Source of the DNA: Thermoplasmata archaeon
Lineage (GTDB): Archaea > Thermoplasmatota > Thermoplasmata > Methanomassiliicoccales > Methanomethylophilaceae
Length of the DNA stretch: 64,000 nucleotides
Direction of reading: 5' to 3'
Assembly: GCA_015063165.1 (NCBI GenBank)
Contig: SUSZ01000003.1
Coordinates: 1 to 64,000 of the forward strand
Shown here: positions 36,157-43,241 of the stretch, in pieces
How positions within the stretch are numbered: position 1 is the stretch's first letter
Layout of the letters: every line of letters starts with the position of its first letter
Position numbers and translations under genes: made by a program
Notes under the pieces: generated by a model
The model's database searches: none
What the model saw: the letters and a program-made list of their open reading frames with translations, nothing else
What the model was told of the DNA's origin: nothing

Positions 36157-36518
36157 AGTTCAAGAACGAGCAGGGTGTGCCGAGGCCGTTTGAAGTATGG
36201 AACGCGAGGCTGTACTTCGACAACATGTCCGGGGCCAAGAATCGCCCTGTCATCGTTCTTGAGAAGAGGGACGATGAGTTCACCGTTCTGATGGTCACCA
36301 CCAGCACCAGGGAGCCTGAGAACCATGTCAGTCTCCATGACCCTTACGAGGTGATGCTGGATATGTCCTCGTCGGTCCGCACCGACAGACTCTTCCGGAT
36401 TCCTGAGGACAAGTTCAACTACAAGCTAGGAGACCTTGTCGAGGATGACGTCTCTATGATCTCCGGGATTTTCGCAGAGCATAAGCTCACCAAAGCCTAC
36501 AAACGCAAGGCCTACTGA
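36153..36518 (+). CDS. PemK/MazF-like toxin family protein
   Basis: A 121-aa protein with the MazF/PemK fold pattern: NRPVIVLEKRDDEFTVLMVTTS, then DRLFRIPEDKFNYKLGDL. Typical MazF proteins are sequence-specific endoribonucleases. The open frame extends upstream inside the chelatase-like gene, but ATG 36153 overlaps that gene's TGA and starts the domain. No antitoxin gene is next to it, so it may be a housekeeping relative rather than a toxin-antitoxin toxin. Confidence 0.78.
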   Translation: MKFKNEQGVPRPFEVWNARLYFDNMSGAKNRPVIVLEKRDDEFTVLMVTTSTREPENHVSLHDPYEVMLDMSSSVRTDRLFRIPEDKFNYKLGDLVEDDVSMISGIFAEHKLTKAYKRKAY

Positions 36519-36551
36519 TTTTTTGACACAGCTGCTGTCCGACCTCGTTTT

Positions 36552-36655
36552 AATCACTATATTCCACAATCAATCGTTGTGGTCTTGAATATATCACTAT
36601 AGTGATAATCAGAAAACTCATGCTCGACGTTCTGCATAGAATACTATAGTGATAT
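36552..36655. promoter_or_regulatory. Cluster of CACTATAGTG-type dyads upstream of the nitrogenase-like genes
   Basis: A perfect 16-bp palindrome TATCACTATAGTGATA lies at 36592-36607. Partial copies are at 36552-36562 (AATCACTATATT) and 36643-36654 (ACTATAGTGATA). Between them is a CCACAA-N7-TTGTGG inverted repeat at 36564-36582. The spacing of about 40-50 bp suggests operators for one dimeric regulator, possibly binding cooperatively. The regulator is unknown. Confidence 0.6.
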
Positions 36656-36695
36656 CCTGTAATATCGATAAGAGGGATAAGCTTTAGGCACAGGA

Positions 36696-36722
36696 TTATA
36701 CATCCATTGCGATACGGGTATC
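36696..36722 (+). promoter_or_regulatory. Promoter of the NifH-NifD fusion gene
   Basis: TTATACA at 36696-36702 is about 25 nt upstream of the ATG at 36723, so the message is probably leaderless. A GATAC-GG-GTATC dyad at 36711-36722 abuts the start codon and could be a further operator. Confidence 0.5.
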
Positions 36723-38816
36723 ATGTATCGCCTCGCAGTCTACGGCAAGGGTGGTGTCGGGAAGTCCACCGTTTCTGCCAATCTCTCGTATCTTCTGTCT
36801 CTGGACGGAAGCTCGGTGCTCCATGTGGGATGCGACCCCAAACATGATTCAACCAGGCTCCTGACCCATGGGAAGAGCATAAGGACGTTCTCTTCGGACA
36901 CCGGTTCGGATCCTGTGTGCACCGGGCTCAACGGGATAAGCTGCGTGGAGTGCGGAGGGGCAGAACCGGGAAAGGGCTGCGCCGGAAAAGGGATGGAGCT
37001 GATGTTCTCCAGGATATCCGGCGTAGATGCTGATTACAGGGTCAGCGACGTCCTGGGCGATGTCGTGTGCGGAGGATTCTCGATACCTGCAAGGAAGGCG
37101 AACTGCGACGCCGTCCTCATAGTGACTTCCGGAGAATTCATGTCCCTTTTCGCGGCCAACAACATTCTGAAAGGTCTCAGAAACATCAATCCGGGAAGAT
37201 CTGTGATGGGGCTCATTTTCAATCGCAGAGGCGATGCCGGAGAGGAGGAATCTTTGAGGAAGTTCGCCGAGTCGACAGGGCTTCCGATCGTATGCGACCT
37301 TCCTCGCTCCAAGCTATTCAAGGAGGCTGAGGCCGCCGGAGAGGTCCTCTGCGCGCTCTATCCGGATTCGGAGGAAGCGGAGACCCTCAGGAATCTGGCC
37401 GGATTCATAAAAGGCGGACCGGAATGCTTCATTCCGAGGCCGTTGTCCGAGGAGGCCATGGCGGATCTCGCCGCTGGAAGGCCGATCACACATGGCGCCA
37501 GCCAGAAGAAGGACGGCAAATGCAGCTTCGAAGGATACGATGCGGAGCGCAATCTCACCTACGTCGGCGAGTTCGTCATGCCTGCTTGCACCTCTCATGG
37601 AGCCGCCGACGGCGTCATGAGGATAAGGGATGCGGCAGCGATCATGCACGGGCCCAGGAACTGCTCCTATCTCATGGAGTTCGCCTTCAGGCGCAGGGTG
37701 CTGTACGGATCCACGGAAAGGCGGGACGAGCCCCCGGAGCCAGGCATCTACAGCACCTGTCTGGATGCTGCCGAGGCGTTCAAGGATACCGGCAAATTGC
37801 TGGACGATGCGGTTCTCCGTGCTAAGGCCGACGGATATCGCTATATGTTCCTGATTCCCACTTGCTCTTCCGAGATCATGGGGGCGGACCTGTCCAAATC
37901 CGCAGAGGACCTCAGCGCCAAGCACGGTGTGGAGGTGATCCCTGTCGCTCCCGACCCTGTGTTCCTCTCGAGCAAATTCGGGGGAACTTTCGGCCTGTTC
38001 GATGCGTTGATCTCGAGGATGAAGCCGAAACCGATCGAGAAGGGCACAGTCAATCTCGTCGCCAGATGGTTCTACGGTCTTGGAAAGGAGAGGAGCATGT
38101 CGGCTTTGAGCGAGCTGCTGTCGCTTTTCGACCTGAGGATAAGGTTCTGCCTTCTGGATTTCTGCAATATGGCCGAGATCGAGGACTTCTGTGCCGCTGA
38201 GTATGATTTCCAGATAGGACGCGCGAAGCTCAACCGTCGCATCGGAGAGAAGATATCCGAAGCCACCGGGAGGAGGCTGCCTCTGGAGATGGACGTCCCC
38301 GTGGGACTCAGCGGATGCCTCGAATGGGTGTCGTCGATGGCCGAGTATGATCAACAATTCGCGGCCAAGGCCCCCTTGGCCGAGAGGAGGCTCAGGGCCG
38401 AGTTCGATGCCATCGCTGAAAGGTACAGGCCCTTCATCCAAGGGAAGAAGCTGGTCATTTACTGCGTCATGGTCAGGGACCTGAAATGGCAGGTGGAGAC
38501 GCTGAGAGCCCTCGGAGCCGACATCAGAGCGGTCATGTTCGTGGACGGGCCGGTCATCGACCATAACGTCCGCATACCTGACTATGGAGACGTGGAGGTT
38601 CTGACCAGCAGAAGGATGTGCGACCTCAGGAAGCTGATGTCGGAGGAGGATATCGACCTGGTCCTGACGAACGATTCCGATCGTGTAAGACGCGAAGGGT
38701 TCAGGTACGCTCCGCTAGGAACCCGCTTCTACGGTATGGACGGGGTCGACTATTGGGCAAGGAACCTGGTAGACTGCCTCACTGTTCCTCTGCCGACATG
38801 GGAGGCGGGCCTATGA
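36723..38816 (+). CDS. Nitrogenase-like fusion: NifH-type ATPase joined to a NifD/K-type subunit
   Basis: A 697-aa fusion. Residues 1-235 are a NifH-like iron protein: P-loop YGKGGVGKST, the two cluster-ligand cysteines in GCAGKG (Cys86) and DVVCGGF (Cys116), and the TSGEFMSLFAANNI segment. Residues 270-690 are a NifD/K-like subunit with cysteines where nitrogenases bind the P-cluster: MPACTSHGA (Cys289), HGPRNCS (Cys314) and PTCSSEIMG (Cys381). No FeMo-cofactor biosynthesis genes are near. The known methanogen pair CfbC/CfbD (F430 synthesis) is two separate proteins with one D subunit type, unlike this. The next gene, overlapping as ATGA, is the partner subunit. The substrate is unknown. Confidence 0.88.
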   Translation: MYRLAVYGKGGVGKSTVSANLSYLLSLDGSSVLHVGCDPKHDSTRLLTHGKSIRTFSSDTGSDPVCTGLNGISCVECGGAEPGKGCAGKGMELMFSRISGVDADYRVSDVLGDVVCGGFSIPARKANCDAVLIVTSGEFMSLFAANNILKGLRNINPGRSVMGLIFNRRGDAGEEESLRKFAESTGLPIVCDLPRSKLFKEAEAAGEVLCALYPDSEEAETLRNLAGFIKGGPECFIPRPLSEEAMADLAAGRPITHGASQKKDGKCSFEGYDAERNLTYVGEFVMPACTSHGAADGVMRIRDAAAIMHGPRNCSYLMEFAFRRRVLYGSTERRDEPPEPGIYSTCLDAAEAFKDTGKLLDDAVLRAKADGYRYMFLIPTCSSEIMGADLSKSAEDLSAKHGVEVIPVAPDPVFLSSKFGGTFGLFDALISRMKPKPIEKGTVNLVARWFYGLGKERSMSALSELLSLFDLRIRFCLLDFCNMAEIEDFCAAEYDFQIGRAKLNRRIGEKISEATGRRLPLEMDVPVGLSGCLEWVSSMAEYDQQFAAKAPLAERRLRAEFDAIAERYRPFIQGKKLVIYCVMVRDLKWQVETLRALGADIRAVMFVDGPVIDHNVRIPDYGDVEVLTSRRMCDLRKLMSEEDIDLVLTNDSDRVRREGFRYAPLGTRFYGMDGVDYWARNLVDCLTVPLPTWEAGL

Positions 38817-40114
38817 ACAACCGTCCCGACGGGATGCTGGGCGCTGTGATGGCATCCGAATCCCTGGGCCTGACAGACACCATGATCAACGGAGCCGGCG
38901 GATGCCGTTCCAGGACCCAGATCATGATGCACGACCTGATCCCTAACTATGAGCCGGAGAACCGCGGATGCTCCCGTTCCAAGTACTTCAGCAGGCAGTC
39001 CCGTCTTCCCTGCACCTATCTGGGGAATGACGACATCATCTTCGGGACTTCCGCGAAGGTGTTCGAGGGGGTGGAGTCGGTCTCATCCATCACAGGAAGG
39101 AAAGCGGTGCTTCTGGACACTCTGGGGGCGTCTCTTCTGTGCACCGACTACACCGGCCTGACAGGCAATTCGGAAACAAGCCCGATAACCGTGGAAGGGG
39201 ACCTGTCCTCGATGTCCGTGTCGGAAGGATACGATGCCGTCACAGATGCGATCCTGTCATCGCTGGAAATGGGATCGGGGGAGAGCGGCGCCGTCAACCT
39301 GTTCGGATACGGCCTGATGGACCTCGGCTGGGACACCGGCGCCGAGCAGCTCCGCCGTCTGCTGGAACCCATGGGGGTCAAGGTCGGATGCATCGCTGGC
39401 TGCATGCCCTCCAGGGAATCAGTGATGGATTGCGGAAAGGCGGCCCTCAACGTGATGATCCGCCCAGAATACTGCCGCAGGACCGTGGAGCACCTCCACG
39501 AGAGGTTCGGGACGCCGTATCTCAGGCTCTCCGAGGGAGCTCCCATCGGATATCCTGCTATGAGATCTTTCGTCAGGGAGGTCGCAGAAGCCTTGGGTGC
39601 CGATCCGACGCCTTCGTTGGAATACATCGACGCCGATGCAAAAGCCGTCCACAAGGTCCTCATGAACTACGACAGGTCCTCTCTGGCACTGCATTGCAAG
39701 GGATTCGCTATAGACGGGGACTCCTCCTCAGTCTATCCCATCGTGAAATGGGTCTGCGAGACGTTCGGGATGCGTCCAAGGAAGGTCCATGCCTACGACT
39801 GCGAGTACTCGAGAGAGATTGCCGATTACCTTGGGAGTCTGAGCTTCGGCGATGCTCTGGAAGGCTCCGACGGTGAGGTCGTTCTCGTGTTCTCCGACGG
39901 GATGGCCGCTCTGAAAGGCAGGCTGGACCGCGACGACATCGGATACGTGGAGATCGGAATCCCCAGAGGGAGGTACATGGACCTGATGGGGAGGACCCTG
40001 GTCGGAACGCAGGGCTGCAGGTACATCCTGGACGAGATGATGAACGGAATGATGAGGTTCAGGTGCGGCCAGCCTACTGAGGTGGAGTACAGGCCCGGAT
40101 GTGGCAACTGCTAA
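38813..40114 (+). CDS. Nitrogenase component 1-like subunit (NifD/NifK homologue)
   Basis: A 433-aa protein of the oxidoreductase/nitrogenase component 1 superfamily. N-terminal cysteines lie in NGAGGCRSR (Cys31), RGCSRSKYF (Cys53), LPCTYLGNDDIIFG (Cys67) and SLLCTDY (Cys110). The family's second Rossmann-like domain follows (VNLFGYGLMDLG, LEPMGVKVGCIAGCMPS). The C-terminus ends in a cysteine pair (GCGNC). The longer open frame overlaps the previous gene; ATG 38813 is coupled to its TGA. With the fusion protein it probably forms an alpha-beta electron-accepting component fed by the NifH domain. Confidence 0.87.
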   Translation: MNNRPDGMLGAVMASESLGLTDTMINGAGGCRSRTQIMMHDLIPNYEPENRGCSRSKYFSRQSRLPCTYLGNDDIIFGTSAKVFEGVESVSSITGRKAVLLDTLGASLLCTDYTGLTGNSETSPITVEGDLSSMSVSEGYDAVTDAILSSLEMGSGESGAVNLFGYGLMDLGWDTGAEQLRRLLEPMGVKVGCIAGCMPSRESVMDCGKAALNVMIRPEYCRRTVEHLHERFGTPYLRLSEGAPIGYPAMRSFVREVAEALGADPTPSLEYIDADAKAVHKVLMNYDRSSLALHCKGFAIDGDSSSVYPIVKWVCETFGMRPRKVHAYDCEYSREIADYLGSLSFGDALEGSDGEVVLVFSDGMAALKGRLDRDDIGYVEIGIPRGRYMDLMGRTLVGTQGCRYILDEMMNGMMRFRCGQPTEVEYRPGCGNC

Positions 40115-40157
40115 TTTCACCCAAAGCGTATAATATTCCAGGACATGCGGGGGGATT

Positions 40158-41273
40158 ATGGATGGCGGAAGCAGATTAGGGACATTTATCAGGGACGAGA
40201 TTGCCCTGATAATCTGCGGCGTCCTAGCGCTGCTTTCGATGTTCCTGGTGCCCCCGTCCGAGGACTATCTGGATTACATCGACTACCCGATGCTCTGCAT
40301 CCTGTTCTGCCTGATGGCCACTGTAGCCGGCATGGCGGAATGCGGCCTGTTCAAGAACATCTCCGCCAGGCTGCTGTCGGATGCAGCCTCCATACGGAAG
40401 CTGTGCCTGATCCTGGTGGCTCTGCCTTTCTTCGCCTCGATGGCCATCACGAACGACGTCTCCCTTATCACGTTCGTCCCTCTGGCCATCGTCACCCTCT
40501 ATTCGGCCGGCAGGAAGGACCTCGTCATACCCGTGCTGGTCCTTCAGACCATCGCGGCCAACCTCGGCAGCTTCATGACGCCGATAGGGAGCCCTCACAA
40601 CCTGTTCGTCTATTCGAAGTACGACCCTCCAATCTTGGACTTCACCATGGTGGTGCTGCCCTATGTCGTCGTCGGAGCCACAGTGATGTTCCTGGCCAGC
40701 GCCATCTTCTGCAAGGGCGATTCCATGCACGAGGGGGTCGAGATCCCTAAGACCACAGACCATCACATCCTGGTCTCCATGGTCATCCTCTTCGTTCTTA
40801 GCGTCGCATCCGTCGCCAGCCTGGTGCCCTTCTGGATTCCTCTGATCTGCACGGTCACGGCCATCCTGATCCTGAAGCCCGTTCTTCTGACCAAGGTGGA
40901 TTACAGCCTGCTGCTGACCTTCGTATTCCTGTTCATCTTCACAGGGAACGTAGTCAGGATAGAGGAGGTCTCGACGGTTCTGGGCGGCCTTATGGACAGC
41001 CAGCCTCTTCTGACACCGGTCTTCGCCAGCCAGTTCATAAGCAACGTTCCCGCGGCGGTGATGCTGTCCGGATTCACGACGGACTGGCAGAGCCTTCTGG
41101 TCGGCGTGGGCACAGGAGGTTTCGGAACCCCCATCGCCTCGATGGCCAGCCTCATCACCTTCAGGCTTTATGTAAGGGAGAAGGAGCACGATGTCAGGAG
41201 GTTCATGACGGTGTTCCTTATAGGAAACGTCGTCATGCTGGTCCTCCTGATCGCGGTCTCGTATCTGGTTTGA
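40158..41273 (+). CDS. Ion transporter superfamily permease (ArsB/SLC13-like)
   Basis: A 371-aa polytopic protein with about ten spans. It shows two inverted half-repeats typical of the ion transporter superfamily (NhaD, ArsB, CitMHS, SLC13): SMAITNDVSLITFVPLAI, then TPIGSPHNLFVYSK, and in the second half ASQFISNVPAAVMLSGF and GGFGTPIASMASL. Substrates in this group are anions or metalloids. A GGGGG site precedes the ATG and a TATAATA element lies in the 43-bp gap, so it may have its own promoter. Its position directly after the nitrogenase-like pair suggests it moves their substrate or a needed oxyanion. Confidence 0.85.
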   Translation: MDGGSRLGTFIRDEIALIICGVLALLSMFLVPPSEDYLDYIDYPMLCILFCLMATVAGMAECGLFKNISARLLSDAASIRKLCLILVALPFFASMAITNDVSLITFVPLAIVTLYSAGRKDLVIPVLVLQTIAANLGSFMTPIGSPHNLFVYSKYDPPILDFTMVVLPYVVVGATVMFLASAIFCKGDSMHEGVEIPKTTDHHILVSMVILFVLSVASVASLVPFWIPLICTVTAILILKPVLLTKVDYSLLLTFVFLFIFTGNVVRIEEVSTVLGGLMDSQPLLTPVFASQFISNVPAAVMLSGFTTDWQSLLVGVGTGGFGTPIASMASLITFRLYVREKEHDVRRFMTVFLIGNVVMLVLLIAVSYLV

Positions 41274-41783
41274 TCAGTATCTGTTGCGGTGGACCCTTTC
41301 GGGCTTGTACCTGCCCTCGTTGGGTCTGGTCTCGTAATCAGGGTAGCCCACAGCGATGAGGCAGAAGGGTCTGACGTTGCCTGGGAGCCCAATGATGTCG
41401 GCGACGGCCTTCATTCTCTCGGGATGCGGGGCTATACCTATCCATACGGTCCCTATGCCCTTGGATTTGGCGGCCAGAAGGATGTTCTGCGTAGCTGCGC
41501 CGAGGTCCTCCAGCCACATAATCTCCGCTCTCATCATATCCTCGTTTCCGAGGACGACGATGGCCCTGGGAGCCCTTCCGACGGGGGAGGCGTACGGAGC
41601 AGCCTTGGAGAGCTTTTCGATGGTCTGAGGGTCGTCCACGATGCAGAACTCCCAGCACTGTTGGTTCATGGCGGACGGGGCGGCCATCGCTGCCTTCATT
41701 AGGTACTCCATGTCCTTCTCGGTGGGGACCTTGTCGGTGAAGCTCCTGACGCTGGTCCTTGTGAATATCTCCTCTACGCTCAT
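41274..41783 (-). CDS. Nitroreductase family protein
   Basis: A 169-aa FMN-dependent nitroreductase-like protein: TRTSVRSFTDKVPTEKD (FMN phosphate site), AAPSAMNQQCWEF, GAATQNILLAAKSKGIGTVW and a C-terminal VGYPDYETRPNEGRY. Natural substrates of such enzymes are quinones, flavins or nitro compounds. The longer frame upstream lies inside the neighbouring nuclease gene; ATG 41783 overlaps that gene's TGA (ATGA), so translation is coupled. Confidence 0.92.
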   Translation of the reverse strand: MSVEEIFTRTSVRSFTDKVPTEKDMEYLMKAAMAAPSAMNQQCWEFCIVDDPQTIEKLSKAAPYASPVGRAPRAIVVLGNEDMMRAEIMWLEDLGAATQNILLAAKSKGIGTVWIGIAPHPERMKAVADIIGLPGNVRPFCLIAVGYPDYETRPNEGRYKPERVHRNRY

Positions 41784-42562
41784 CTCTTCTTCCTCTTGAA
41801 GGCTTTGAGGTACTTCAGGACATCCTGGTCTATCTCGGAATCGGTCCACTCGGGGGTGTATCCGTTCTTCATGTACTCGTTGTACCACTCGGTGCACTGG
41901 GCCATTATGGGCTTCATGTCGAGCTTCTCTTTGACTATGACGAAGGTGTTCTCCTCGGTAGGCACCCATTGCTTGGGGCGTTCGTAGTCCTCGTCCTCTA
42001 GGAATCCCACCAGGAATACGATGCGGTCCAGGTTGGACAGTTCCGCGTACAGCGAAGCCTGATACATATATGACATCGGGACGTTGGTGTAACCGCCCTC
42101 CTCGTCCTTCCATTTCTCCTTCACGCCCGAGGTCTTGATCTCCAGGATGGTGTCCCTGACGTTGTCCACCTTGATGTAGCCGTCCACCAGTCCCCCGAAG
42201 AGCTTGTTGTTGTGGAAGTGGTCGTATCCGCACATCTCCATCGGCACAGGGTCCTCCACGGCCGCTACGGAGTCGTCGGGGATGTTCAAGGGGCCTTTGA
42301 GCATCGCGTTGGTGCGCGCTCTGAGGTAGTCCCTGAGAACGGGCTCCAGGATGTTCCCGGCTTCGATGTACTTGGTCGGTTTGTCGCCAGGGTAAAGGCC
42401 GGCGAGCTCGCAGGCCACCTTGAAAGGAGAGGAGAACTCGCTCTCCCCGAGAATGGGGCCGATCCTGGTCCCCGTCATCTTCTTCAGCTTGTAGGTGTCG
42501 AAGTAGACCGTCCTCTCGTCGTCTACGATATCCTCGATACCCATCCTGCCGTCGTATGCCAT
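41780..42562 (-). CDS. PD-(D/E)XK nuclease (YqaJ/lambda exonuclease-like)
   Basis: A 260-aa protein with the nuclease core GGLVDGYI (Asp127) followed by TILEIKTSG (Glu141, Lys143), an earlier EAGNILEPVLRDYL helix and a later MYQASLYAELS glutamine motif. This is the arrangement of YqaJ-type recombinases and Cas4-like exonucleases, but there is no iron-sulfur cysteine set as in Cas4. It may process DNA ends. The downstream nitroreductase overlaps it by 4 nt. No phage genes are adjacent. Confidence 0.78.
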   Translation of the reverse strand: MAYDGRMGIEDIVDDERTVYFDTYKLKKMTGTRIGPILGESEFSSPFKVACELAGLYPGDKPTKYIEAGNILEPVLRDYLRARTNAMLKGPLNIPDDSVAAVEDPVPMEMCGYDHFHNNKLFGGLVDGYIKVDNVRDTILEIKTSGVKEKWKDEEGGYTNVPMSYMYQASLYAELSNLDRIVFLVGFLEDEDYERPKQWVPTEENTFVIVKEKLDMKPIMAQCTEWYNEYMKNGYTPEWTDSEIDQDVLKYLKAFKRKKR

Positions 42563-42610
42563 GAGGGGGTGAATGCGTTCAACGATAACAATCTTGGCGG
42601 TGCGGGCACG

Positions 42611-43183
42611 TCATTTCCTTACAATCGCATTACACCATACAGTCTGACGCCCGGGCTCCAAGGAGCTCCATATCTCCAGCGTCTTGAATCCGCAACGTTC
42701 GCACAGGCTCCTGAGGCCGTCCTGTGTCATGTCCGTGTACATGCGGCCCTCCCTGCATCCTTCGAACGTCCCTTCCTTGAACGACAGGTAGAACACCGCG
42801 CCGTCCCTCATCGCCCTCTTGACCTTGGACAGGATGTCCGGCAGCTCTTTAGACGGGACGTGCAGAAGGGTGGAGCACGCCCATACGGCATCGAACGCGT
42901 CCTCGTAGTCCAGGTCCGAGAAGAGCAGCCTGCGGACCTCGATCCCGGTGTTCCTCCTGGCGATGGCGCACATGCCCTCGGACCCGTCCACCGGAACAGG
43001 GACATATCCGTTCCTGTGGAAGAACAGGGTGTCCCTTCCGGAACCGCAGCCCAGGTCCAGTATCCTGCTCCCTTTAGGGACATACTTCAGAAACCTGTCC
43101 CTGATCTCAGAGACATCGACATCGAAAGTCTTTTTAGAATACCCTTCCGGGTCGTTGTCGTAGAATTCCGTCGAGCCGCGCAT
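42611..43183 (-). CDS. SAM-dependent methyltransferase (class I)
   Basis: A 190-aa class I methyltransferase with the AdoMet motif I ILDLGCGSGRDT, motif II VPVDGSEGM, and FDAVWACSTLLHVP. It resembles small UbiE/tellurite-resistance-type enzymes; the substrate is not known. It is the first of three same-strand genes with the nuclease and the nitroreductase, 48 bp upstream of the nuclease. Confidence 0.9.
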   Translation of the reverse strand: MRGSTEFYDNDPEGYSKKTFDVDVSEIRDRFLKYVPKGSRILDLGCGSGRDTLFFHRNGYVPVPVDGSEGMCAIARRNTGIEVRRLLFSDLDYEDAFDAVWACSTLLHVPSKELPDILSKVKRAMRDGAVFYLSFKEGTFEGCREGRMYTDMTQDGLRSLCERCGFKTLEIWSSLEPGRQTVWCNAIVRK

Positions 43184-43218
43184 GCATCCGTATGGCGGTA
43201 TGAGTTAAAGGTGTTTGA

Positions 43219-43232
43219 GGGGCCGGAGCCCC
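43219..43232 (-). terminator. Hairpin after the large LRR protein gene
   Basis: Perfect 5-bp stem GGGGC/GCCCC with a CGGA loop, 10 nt after the stop of the minus-strand gene. There is no long T-run, so it is weaker than the others. Confidence 0.5.
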
Positions 43233-43241
43233 TTTGAGGTT

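Noticed and set aside
36723-40114. Assignment as cfbC and cfbD of F430 biosynthesis
   Set aside because: Those are two separate proteins with one NifD-like type; here a fusion plus a second, different NifD/K-like protein is present. Not excluded, but not supported enough to name.
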